Part shown: one piece after another, positions 35,089 through 42,845 of the stretch
Layout: each line of letters starts with the position of its first letter
How positions within the stretch are numbered: position 1 is the first letter of the stretch
From: Bacteroidia bacterium
Lineage (GTDB): Bacteria > Bacteroidota > Bacteroidia > Flavobacteriales > Flavobacteriaceae
Direction of reading: 5' to 3'
Assembly: GCA_030428705.1 (NCBI GenBank)
Contig: JAUIDI010000001.1
Span: 682,001 to 746,000, forward strand
Length of the DNA: 64,000 nucleotides
Program-made: the position numbers and the translations under genes
The notes under the pieces: model-generated
Database searches by the model: none
Told to the model about the DNA's origin: nothing
What the model saw: only the letters and a program-made list of their open reading frames with translations

Positions 35089-36414
35089 ATGCGAAAACTC
35101 GAATTACATTGGAAGATCCTGATCGGAATGGTGTTGGGATTGCTGTTCGGCTTTGCAATGACCTATCCCGAATGGGGCAAAGACTTTGTAGTCGATTGGA
35201 TAAGCCCTTTCGGAACGATCTTCATCAAACTTCTCAAGCTTATCGCAATACCCCTTATTCTGGCATCATTGATCAAGGGGATATCCGATTTAAAGGATAT
35301 TTCAAAGTTCAGGAATATCGGGCTTCGCACTATCGGCATTTATATAGGTACTACTACGGTTGCCATAATCCTGGGCCTTTTGCTCGTCAATATACTACAA
35401 CCGGGGAACGGCATCTCCGAGGAAACTATCGAAAAGCTGACTTCTACCTATGCCTCTGATAGCGGTGTAGTTTCGAAATTGGAGGAAGCTACTAGACAAA
35501 AGGAAAGTGGCCCGTTGAAGTTTTTAGAGGATATGGTGCCCGACAATGCCGTTGCGGCGCTCGGCAATAATCAATTGATGTTGCAGGTCATTTTCTTTAC
35601 CATTTTCATGGGTATTTCGATGTTATTGATAGGAGAAGAGAAGGCAAAACCTTTAAAGGACTTTTTTGATGCGTTGAACGACGTCGTTCTTAAAATGGTC
35701 GATTTGATCATGTTGACGGCACCATTGGCCGTTTTCGCCCTATTGGCCAACGTGGTGGTGTCCTCCAGTGACCCCGAAATCTTGTTGGCCCTGCTCAAAT
35801 ATGCAGGTGTTGTGGTCCTAGGATTGTTGTTGATGATCGTTTTTTATACGATACTGGTCTCTGTTTTTGCCAAAAAGAACCCTTTTTGGTTTTTGAAACA
35901 GTTAAGTCCCGCTCAATTGTTGGCTTTTTCTACCAGTTCAAGTGCGGCTACCCTGCCCGTTACTATGGAAAGGGTCGAAGAGCATATTGGTGTCGACAAA
36001 GAAGTATCGAGTTTCGTGCTTCCGGTAGGGGCTACGATCAATATGGACGGCACCAGCCTCTATCAGGGGGTAGCTGCCGTTTTTATCGCGCAGGCACTGA
36101 GTTTTGACCTTCCGTTAACGGCACAGCTTACGATTGTGTTAACGGCGCTTTTGGCCTCGATAGGTACGGCTGCCGTTCCTGGGGCCGGTATGGTCATGTT
36201 GGTCATTGTTTTGGAATCCGTAGGATTTCCCGCGGATAAATATGCAATTGGATTGGCATTGATATTTGCCGTCGATCGCCCCTTGGATATGCTCAGAACG
36301 GTAATAAATATTACAGGGGATGCTACAGTGGCCACGATCGTGGCCAAATCTGTCGGAAAATTGGGCGAGCCCCACCCGATGGAATGGGACGATCATCTGG
36401 ACGAAGTGAGATAG
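35089..36414 (+). CDS. Dicarboxylate/amino acid:cation symporter (DAACS family)
   Basis: 441-residue membrane protein of the GltP/DctA/Glt type. Diagnostic segments are the serine-rich hairpin FSTSSSAATLPVTMERVEEH (about 281-300) and the substrate/Na+ motif GATINMDGTSLYQ (about 315-327), followed by the second hairpin ASIGTAAVPGAGMVML (about 363-378). It should import glutamate, aspartate or C4-dicarboxylates with Na+ or H+. It lies 57 bases upstream of the ATP-grasp operon on the same strand and could supply its amino acid substrate, but this is inference. Confidence 0.93.
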   Translation: MRKLELHWKILIGMVLGLLFGFAMTYPEWGKDFVVDWISPFGTIFIKLLKLIAIPLILASLIKGISDLKDISKFRNIGLRTIGIYIGTTTVAIILGLLLVNILQPGNGISEETIEKLTSTYASDSGVVSKLEEATRQKESGPLKFLEDMVPDNAVAALGNNQLMLQVIFFTIFMGISMLLIGEEKAKPLKDFFDALNDVVLKMVDLIMLTAPLAVFALLANVVVSSSDPEILLALLKYAGVVVLGLLLMIVFYTILVSVFAKKNPFWFLKQLSPAQLLAFSTSSSAATLPVTMERVEEHIGVDKEVSSFVLPVGATINMDGTSLYQGVAAVFIAQALSFDLPLTAQLTIVLTALLASIGTAAVPGAGMVMLVIVLESVGFPADKYAIGLALIFAVDRPLDMLRTVINITGDATVATIVAKSVGKLGEPHPMEWDDHLDEVR

Positions 36415-36471
36415 GTCGATAAAATCAAACGGATTTCCGTATTCGTGTGAACAACATTAAAACAGTATCTG

Positions 36472-37503
36472 ATGAACATTTGTTTTTTGATGTACCCATG
36501 GAATGAAATCGATGCCGAAAACGACACGAGTTTGGCCTTGATCCATGAATGTGTGAGGCGCAGTCATGGTGTCGCGATTTGCAGCCCCGCCAATTTGACG
36601 ATACGAAATAGCGTTACGAATGCCTTTTGTACCGTGATCAACCGAATGGAAAAAGTACCCGGAAGTTTGAAGTCGTTCTACAAGCAGGCCACTTTACGGG
36701 AAGAAATGCTCCCACTTGCGGGTTTCGATGTAATTTTTATGAGGGCCAATCCACCTTTAGATCCCATAATGTTGAACTTTTTGGATTCGGTCAAGGATGA
36801 TGTCTTTATCATGAACTCGCTACAGGGGCTTAGAGAGGCCAACAACAAACTGTATACCGCTGCCTTCGGCGATTCGCATAGCAATATTATCCCCAAGACC
36901 CATGTTTCAAAAAACAAGGATTATCTCATTCGACAAATAAAGGAATCGAAATCCGACAAGATGATTTTGAAGCCTCTAAACGGCTTTGGGGGTTCCGGGG
37001 TTATATTGATCGAAAAATCCGCAATGAGCAGTATAAAGTCCCTGCTCGATTTTTATGTTACGAATTCCGATGGAACTTCCAACTATGTAATACTTCAGGA
37101 ATATATCGAAGGTGCGGACCAAGGCGACGTACGAATACTTATCCTAAATGGGGAACCTATAGGGGCCATGAGGAGGATTCCCGGGAGTGAGGACCATCGT
37201 TCGAATGTTTCTGCTGGAGGTTCCATAGCCAAGCATAATATGACCAAAGGAGAAAAGGCCTTATGCAAACAGATAGGCCCTAAATTGGTCAAGGACGGAC
37301 TCTTTTTTGTCGGTATCGATGTCATTGGCGGCAAACTGGTGGAAGTCAATGTGATGTCTCCGGGCGGAATCACCTATATGAACAAGGTCTATAAAACAAA
37401 GATCCAGGCAAAGGTCATTGATTTTGTGGAAAGCAAGGTGATGGACAAATTAAAGGCTTTTCAAAGACGCGCCCGATTGCGCGATGAGGTCGAAAATGCA
37501 TAG
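36472..37503 (+). CDS. GshB-like ATP-grasp ligase
   Basis: 343 residues with the glutathione-synthetase-like ATP-grasp fold: ATP-binding KMILKPLNGFGGSGVILI (about 163-180), YVILQEYIEGADQGDVRILI (about 204-223), DHRSNVSAGGS (about 242-252) and the metal site VEVNVMSPGGI (about 293-303). Enzymes of this fold join a carboxylate to an amine via an acyl phosphate. True glutathione synthase is less likely, as no gamma-glutamylcysteine ligase is nearby; a different peptide or amino-acid ligation is suggested by the operon. The reading frame overlaps the next gene by eight bases. Confidence 0.85.
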   Translation: MNICFLMYPWNEIDAENDTSLALIHECVRRSHGVAICSPANLTIRNSVTNAFCTVINRMEKVPGSLKSFYKQATLREEMLPLAGFDVIFMRANPPLDPIMLNFLDSVKDDVFIMNSLQGLREANNKLYTAAFGDSHSNIIPKTHVSKNKDYLIRQIKESKSDKMILKPLNGFGGSGVILIEKSAMSSIKSLLDFYVTNSDGTSNYVILQEYIEGADQGDVRILILNGEPIGAMRRIPGSEDHRSNVSAGGSIAKHNMTKGEKALCKQIGPKLVKDGLFFVGIDVIGGKLVEVNVMSPGGITYMNKVYKTKIQAKVIDFVESKVMDKLKAFQRRARLRDEVENA

Positions 37504-38323
37504 GCTATCCGTAGAAAATATAATCTCATATATCGAGAGCGAAATTCCCTTTGAAGCCGTTTCGAACGACTATTCCCTTACATTAAAGGTCGAACACTAT
37601 GCACCGTATATCTGTGGAGCGGTTCACGATGGGCATCAATTTCGAAAATCGCTTTGGGAGAACTGCACCCACACGGAGTATGAACGGTGGTATGAAGAAG
37701 ATCCCTGTACGAAAGCAATGGTATGGTCGCACCCTATCGTAATTGCAGGATGCGACAGCCGCTTCGAATACGATTTGAACAGGCCCCCGGAAACTGCCAT
37801 TTACGAAGACGCATGGGGTAAACGACTTTGGAAAAATTCGTTGCCCGATACGGAGGTGGAACAAAGTCTTTCAAAACACGATAATTTTTATAAAATCGTT
37901 CATGCACTCGTTCGAAAGATCGAGGATAAATATGGTAAGGCACTTGTCTTTGATATGCACAGCTACAATTGGAAAAGATGGGATAGGGATGTCCCCGTTT
38001 GGAATTTGGGCACGGCAAATATCGACAATGCCCGTTTTGGAGAACTTGCTATGGCCTGGAGCCAAAAATTGGGCGAGATGAAGCTGACCAATAACATTCA
38101 ATCTACCTCAAAAATCAATGATACTTTCCAAGGCAACGGTTATTTCTTGAAATACATTACCAAGAATTTCGACAACACCTTGGTTCTCGCTACGGAAATT
38201 TCAAAAGTGTACTGCGATGAGCTTTCGGGCATAATTTATCCGGAAGTGGTACGTTCGGTAGAGACACAACTTAAGGAAATCATACCTTTGCAGGTTGCAG
38301 CGTTTGAACGAACAAGGCTATGA
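37496..38323 (+). CDS. N-formylglutamate amidohydrolase-like protein
   Basis: 275 residues from ATG 37496. Family motifs: IVIAGCDSRFEYDLNRPPE (the Asp/Arg metal and substrate block, about 80-98) and LVFDMHSYNWKRW (about 150-162), with a late Glu-rich segment LATEISKVYCDE. The N-formylglutamate amidohydrolase (FGase) fold is a zinc amidohydrolase that releases acyl groups from N-acylated amino acids such as formyl-glutamate. Histidine degradation genes are absent here, so the true substrate is probably the product of the coupled ATP-grasp and peptidase genes. The start lies inside the ATP-grasp gene and the stop overlaps the next ATG by four bases. Confidence 0.82.
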   Translation: MHRLSVENIISYIESEIPFEAVSNDYSLTLKVEHYAPYICGAVHDGHQFRKSLWENCTHTEYERWYEEDPCTKAMVWSHPIVIAGCDSRFEYDLNRPPETAIYEDAWGKRLWKNSLPDTEVEQSLSKHDNFYKIVHALVRKIEDKYGKALVFDMHSYNWKRWDRDVPVWNLGTANIDNARFGELAMAWSQKLGEMKLTNNIQSTSKINDTFQGNGYFLKYITKNFDNTLVLATEISKVYCDELSGIIYPEVVRSVETQLKEIIPLQVAAFERTRL

Positions 38324-39483
38324 TAAGTACGACTGAAATAAGGCATGAGTATGCCGATGTCTTTGAAATAGATGCCAATCTGGATAGGTTGGTAAGGCGC
38401 ATCGAGCTTCTCAACTATGTCAATCCGCAGAATATCGAAAAAGAAAAGCATCGATTTTTTGCCTCAAAATATACCGAGGAGCCACAATTTCGCTACCCTA
38501 AGTTAAGGTTCGATCCCTATAAGCTGCACCGTCTGTTCTTTTCACAGCGTTTGGAACGAATAGAGGACGAGGGAATCAGAAAATTGTATCAAGATACCAT
38601 TTACTACTATTCCAATATGATTCAGTGCATCGAATCGATCGGGGACAAACGAAAGTTCCATTACAATTCGTTACGGGTCTACGGTACGCCTACGGAAAAA
38701 GATGTGCAGAATGCCAAGTTCATTTTGCATTTCAAAAATGCACCCGTTTCGGCGGATATGGAAAAAACGCTTGGAGCAGAAGAGGCTAAAATGTACTTTG
38801 AAGATTTTGCAAGACAGTACGACTTTCCATTAAATATTAAATTTTCCACCCATATTGCGGCAGATGCTATGGTCAGCAACGCTACCCAAAGCCTGCTGAT
38901 AAAGAAAAACGCGAAGTTCAGCAAGAATCAGATCTTGACTTTGACGAACCACGAGATCGGGGTGCATTTGGTAACTACTTTTAACGGATTGTTACAACCC
39001 TTGAAGATATTTTCCAACGGCTTGCCGAATAATGTGGAAACCCAAGAAGGATTGGCGGTTTTCAGCGAATACATGTGTGGTGCGTTAAGTTTAAAAAGAC
39101 TTAAAGAATTAGCATACAGGGTTTTGGCATCTGATAGTTTAATAAAAGGTTACAATTTTTCAGATACGTTCGACCTCATTCACAATCAATACAAATTGAA
39201 CCGAAATGATGCCTTTTCGATAACCCTACGTGCGCACAGGGGCGGAGGGTTCACCAAAGACCGGCTTTACTTGAGCGGGCTTCGAAAGATTTATAACCGT
39301 TACAGGAAAGAAGAGTCTATGGACAATCTCTTGACCGGTAAGGTTTCGTTGGATTATGAGGATGCCATCAAAGAACTGTACAAGGTGGGGTTGGCACGTA
39401 AGATTACGTATCGAAACAATGCCTATGACCGCTGTTTGAATAGGGATAAGACCCTTGATTTTATCCTTAAAAACCTCAAATAG
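38320..39483 (+). CDS. QEGLA-motif (DUF1704) metallopeptidase family protein
   Basis: 387 residues of the family usually called flavohemoglobin expression-modulating QEGLA protein (TIGR02421/DUF1704). The zinc motif HEIGVH (H211, E212, H216) is followed by TQEGLAVFSEYM with E243 as the expected third ligand. The same HExxxH-plus-E layout defines the eukaryotic tubulin tyrosine carboxypeptidase MATCAP, so these proteins are likely peptidases acting on C-terminal residues. The bacterial substrate is unknown. It is coupled to its neighbours by ATGA and TAGTG overlaps in a five-gene operon. Confidence 0.85.
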   Translation: MISTTEIRHEYADVFEIDANLDRLVRRIELLNYVNPQNIEKEKHRFFASKYTEEPQFRYPKLRFDPYKLHRLFFSQRLERIEDEGIRKLYQDTIYYYSNMIQCIESIGDKRKFHYNSLRVYGTPTEKDVQNAKFILHFKNAPVSADMEKTLGAEEAKMYFEDFARQYDFPLNIKFSTHIAADAMVSNATQSLLIKKNAKFSKNQILTLTNHEIGVHLVTTFNGLLQPLKIFSNGLPNNVETQEGLAVFSEYMCGALSLKRLKELAYRVLASDSLIKGYNFSDTFDLIHNQYKLNRNDAFSITLRAHRGGGFTKDRLYLSGLRKIYNRYRKEESMDNLLTGKVSLDYEDAIKELYKVGLARKITYRNNAYDRCLNRDKTLDFILKNLK

Positions 39484-40343
39484 TGAATTGGGGCCTTATC
39501 ATAACGATTGCTACCGGCCTGTTCGTGATTCTCAATATTGCCGCTTATTTTTTACAGGAACGCCTTATTTTCAAGCCCGAAAAGCTTCCAAAGGATTTTG
39601 AATTCAAATATGAGAACCAGGTTTTTGATGAATACAATATCGAGGTCGTCGATGGCGTAAACCTGAACGGAGTGCATTTTAAGGTCAGGAAACCGAAAGG
39701 AATCGTCTTATACCTTAAAGGAAATTCAAGGAGTTTGAAGGGGTGGGGGAAGTTTGCCATCGATTTCACACGTCACGGATTTGATGTCTTGATGGTGGAT
39801 TATCGGGGATTTGGAAAAAGCACGGGCATACGAACCGAGGAGGGTATCAAAAGAGATCTGCAATATGTCTATGACGAACTCAAAAAACAAGTCGACGAAA
39901 AATACATTGTACTTTACGGAAGGTCGCTGGGATCAGGATTCGCTACAAAACTGGCTTCAAAGAACAATCCCCGAATGTTGATTCTAGATGCACCGTACTA
40001 CAGTATGGGCCATATTGCCAAGAAATACCTTCCGATTATGCCCATGTCCCTTTTGCTTCGTTTTCCCATCAAAACGTACAAATGGATCCAGCATGTAAAA
40101 TGCCCGATAAAGATAATCCATGGCACGAATGACAAGTTGATCCGTTTTAAGACCAGCATCAAACTATCGAAGATAAATGCCAAGCGTACCCGTTTATATC
40201 CGGTAATCGATGGTGGGCATAACAATTTGCATACTTTTCCGCAATATCATCGTTTTTTGGAAGAGATTTTGCATGCCAAACTTCCGAAGGAAATCGACCC
40301 AAAAACGAGCAGTCTTAACTTTAGAAGAAAAAAAGTTAGATGA
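39483..40343 (+). CDS. Alpha/beta hydrolase 1 with N-terminal membrane anchor
   Basis: 286 residues from a GTG start whose first base is the last base of the upstream stop. An N-terminal hydrophobic helix (about 4-24) anchors it. The hydrolase core contains VDYRGFGKSTG, nucleophile elbow YGRSLGSGF (Ser near 143), acid residue in HGTNDKLIRF and His in DGGHNNLHTF. This is a BEM46/ABHD-like hydrolase; the substrate is unknown. A second, related copy follows directly, with a four-base ATGA overlap, as if by tandem duplication. Confidence 0.85.
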   Translation: MNWGLIITIATGLFVILNIAAYFLQERLIFKPEKLPKDFEFKYENQVFDEYNIEVVDGVNLNGVHFKVRKPKGIVLYLKGNSRSLKGWGKFAIDFTRHGFDVLMVDYRGFGKSTGIRTEEGIKRDLQYVYDELKKQVDEKYIVLYGRSLGSGFATKLASKNNPRMLILDAPYYSMGHIAKKYLPIMPMSLLLRFPIKTYKWIQHVKCPIKIIHGTNDKLIRFKTSIKLSKINAKRTRLYPVIDGGHNNLHTFPQYHRFLEEILHAKLPKEIDPKTSSLNFRRKKVR

Positions 40344-41143
40344 AAATGTTAATGCGTTTTTTGAAGTTTGCAATACTATCGCTAATCGTACTATTGACCA
40401 TGTTATACTTTTTTCAGGAAAAACTAATTTTCCATAGCACTCAAATACCCCAAGACCATGTTTACCAGTTCGAAACGGAATTTGATGAACTATTACTTAC
40501 CGCCGCTGATGGAGCGATGTTGAACGGGCTCCATTTTAAACAAGCCGATCCGAAGGGCGTTATTTTATACTGCCATGGCAATGCCGGTGAATTGGACGAT
40601 TGGGGTACTTGGGCACAGGAACTTTCGGAACGCTACCATTACGATGTCGTTATCTGGGATTATCGCGGATATGGTAAAAGCACCGGAAAAAGACGGCAGA
40701 ACCTGATGCTTAATGACGGCTATTTGTTCTATGACTATTGCAAAACCTACTTCTCCGAGGATGAAATAACCGTGTTCGGAAGATCGTTGGGCGGGTTTTT
40801 CGCCACCCATATTGCCAAACGGTCAAAACCGTCAAAATTGATTCTCGAATCAACTCCGACAAGCTTGTTGAACATTGCTAAAAGAGAGTATCCCTTTTTG
40901 CCATCAAAACAACTACTGAGGTTCAAGTTTCAAAATGAGGGTAATATGGCCGACATCAAAATGCCGACCTACATCATTCATGGCACCGACGACCAATTGG
41001 TTCCGTTCGATCATGGTCAAGGGTTATTTGCGCTTTCAAGTGCCAAAATCAAGAAATTGTTCGTTATAGACGGTGGAGGACACAACAATCTACAAAACTT
41101 TAAAGACCTTTATTTTGGCGCGTTAGGCGAGCTTTTCGAATGA
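40340..41143 (+). CDS. Alpha/beta hydrolase 2 with N-terminal membrane anchor
   Basis: 267 residues. N-terminal hydrophobic helix (about 5-23), then the same hydrolase layout as the preceding protein: VVIWDYRGYGKSTGKRR, FGRSLGGFF (nucleophile Ser near 151), HGTDDQLVPF and DGGGHNNLQNF. Sequence similarity to the previous gene suggests a duplication within the operon. It is the last gene of the ATP-grasp/FGase/QEGLA operon. Its end overlaps the convergent MscS gene by 21 bases. Confidence 0.85.
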   Translation: MKMLMRFLKFAILSLIVLLTMLYFFQEKLIFHSTQIPQDHVYQFETEFDELLLTAADGAMLNGLHFKQADPKGVILYCHGNAGELDDWGTWAQELSERYHYDVVIWDYRGYGKSTGKRRQNLMLNDGYLFYDYCKTYFSEDEITVFGRSLGGFFATHIAKRSKPSKLILESTPTSLLNIAKREYPFLPSKQLLRFKFQNEGNMADIKMPTYIIHGTDDQLVPFDHGQGLFALSSAKIKKLFVIDGGGHNNLQNFKDLYFGALGELFE

Positions 41144-42394
41144 ACTGACCCGTTTCTTAAAATCAGAAGTATTGGGTAGTTCAAATCCTTCTAAGTCAAA
41201 GTAGCGAATCGCTGCGAGAAGGTGGTCGAAGATGTCCGCCATGATATATTCGTAATTTTGCCAGCGCTTGTCCGCGCTAAAGGCATATATTTCTACTGGC
41301 AGCCCTTGTGAAGTTGGTGCCAGCTGTCTCACCATGATGATCATTTCCTTATTTATGCCCGAAGTATTGTTGAGATAAGCGTCGATATATTTACGAAACA
41401 CCCCGATATTGGTCAAGTTTCTACCATTTATCAATATCGACTTGTCTATGTTCTTCTTCGTATTGTATTCCTTTATCTCCTTATCCTTTTTCTGAACATA
41501 GTCGGTAATCAAGGTTATTTTTGAAAGCTTGTCAATATCTGATTTTGTAAGAAATCGAATACTTTCTTGTTTGATGATCAAGGCCCTCTTTATTCGTCTT
41601 CCATCAGAATTGGCCATACCGCGCCAATTTTTGAAAGAGTCAGAAATAAGGGCATATGTCGGTATGGTCGTAATGGTTTTGTCAAAATTCTGGACTTTTA
41701 CCGTCGCGAGATTGATTTCGATTACATCGCCATCGGCGCCATATTTATCAAAGGTGATCCAATCGCCAATACGCACCATATCGTTGATAGATACTTGTAT
41801 ACTGGCAACAAATCCTAAAATGGTATCCCTGAAAACCAATATGATAACCGCTGAGGCCGTACCCAAGGCAGTAAGAAACTTCCATAGTTCTACCCCTGTA
41901 ATTATTGAAAATGCGAAAAAGATTCCAACGGCCCAGGCGAAAATCATAAATACCTGAATGTAGCTGTCGATCGGTTTGTCCTTTAAATTTGACAGGGTTT
42001 TGAGGAAATCCCTAGTGGTATGCAATAGGCTCTTGACAATCCACAAAAAGAGGAAGATGCCGAACACTTCAATAGTCTTCAAAACAAAGGATTCCGTAAC
42101 CGGAAAGTCCCTAAAAACTATGGGAACCGCCTTGAACAATATAATCAGAGGAATTATATGCGCAATATTCCTAGGAGCCTTATTTTTGACCAATAGGTCA
42201 TCAAAATGGGTTTTCGAGCTGGTGGACAAGCGAGCAAAGATTCCGACCAAGACTTTACGCAATACAAAATCGATTATGAACAATATGATGAGCAATCCAA
42301 AGAGAAGTATGGCAAGGTTGATGTACGAGGCCCATTCGTCGGATAATCCTGATTTGACCAGATAGTCATATATTTTGTGAGATAGTTGTTCCAT
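41123..42394 (-). CDS. MscS family mechanosensitive channel
   Basis: 423 residues with hydrophobic helices near 24-44, 77-97, 103-123, 147-167 and 175-195, the last being the pore-lining TM3 region (FLTALGTASAVIILVFRDTILGFVASIQVSINDMVRIGDWI). The glycine/alanine-rich GTASAVIILVFRDTILGFVAS and the following beta domain (TTIPTYALISDSFKNW) match the MscS fold. It relieves osmotic pressure by opening under membrane tension. It is longer than classic MscS, with extra N-terminal helices and a C-terminal domain. The gene lies eight bases after the DCC gene in minus-strand order. Confidence 0.92.
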   Translation of the reverse strand: MEQLSHKIYDYLVKSGLSDEWASYINLAILLFGLLIILFIIDFVLRKVLVGIFARLSTSSKTHFDDLLVKNKAPRNIAHIIPLIILFKAVPIVFRDFPVTESFVLKTIEVFGIFLFLWIVKSLLHTTRDFLKTLSNLKDKPIDSYIQVFMIFAWAVGIFFAFSIITGVELWKFLTALGTASAVIILVFRDTILGFVASIQVSINDMVRIGDWITFDKYGADGDVIEINLATVKVQNFDKTITTIPTYALISDSFKNWRGMANSDGRRIKRALIIKQESIRFLTKSDIDKLSKITLITDYVQKKDKEIKEYNTKKNIDKSILINGRNLTNIGVFRKYIDAYLNNTSGINKEMIIMVRQLAPTSQGLPVEIYAFSADKRWQNYEYIMADIFDHLLAAIRYFDLEGFELPNTSDFKKRVSSFEKLA

Positions 42395-42402
42395 ATTAAC
42401 GA

Positions 42403-42810
42403 TTAATCCAAAAACTTTGTCTTTAACTCTAGGCTAGGTACCATACATTGATCTTTTTTACCGAACCATTTATAGCGATTGCGAGCAATAAAATCGTATA
42501 CGATATTTCGAAACCCCTCGGGAACCCATTTAAAAACAGCTAGTGAAGGCCATAGGCCGCCGAAATGTCTCATGATTTCCAAGGCTGCTGTCGATTTGAC
42601 ATAATAAGCAGTTCCTGGTTCAACAAGGATGATGGAATCGACCTTTGTGGTATCGATATTTCGTTCCTTAATAAAGTTTTGCCCATATTCTCCCTGCAAC
42701 GAGGCAAAACGGAACATGTCCTTTTTATCCTTTTTAAGGACATATTGTACCGAGGCATTGCAAAGGTTACAGACTCCGTCAAAAAGAATGATTTTTTTGC
42801 CACTTTCCAT
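42403..42810 (-). CDS. DCC family thiol-disulfide oxidoreductase-like protein
   Basis: 135 residues starting KKIILFDGVCNLCNASVQYVL, where DGVCNLC replaces the DxxCxxC motif that names the family, followed by FRFASLQGEYGQ and the C-terminal FRNIVYDFIARNRYKWFGK. DCC proteins have a thioredoxin-like fold and are predicted to handle thiol-disulfide exchange. It is transcribed between the TPR regulator and MscS gene. Confidence 0.9.
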   Translation of the reverse strand: MESGKKIILFDGVCNLCNASVQYVLKKDKKDMFRFASLQGEYGQNFIKERNIDTTKVDSIILVEPGTAYYVKSTAALEIMRHFGGLWPSLAVFKWVPEGFRNIVYDFIARNRYKWFGKKDQCMVPSLELKTKFLD

Positions 42811-42845
42811 TGCGCAAAGATACGGTAGTAAACTTGGATCTCATT

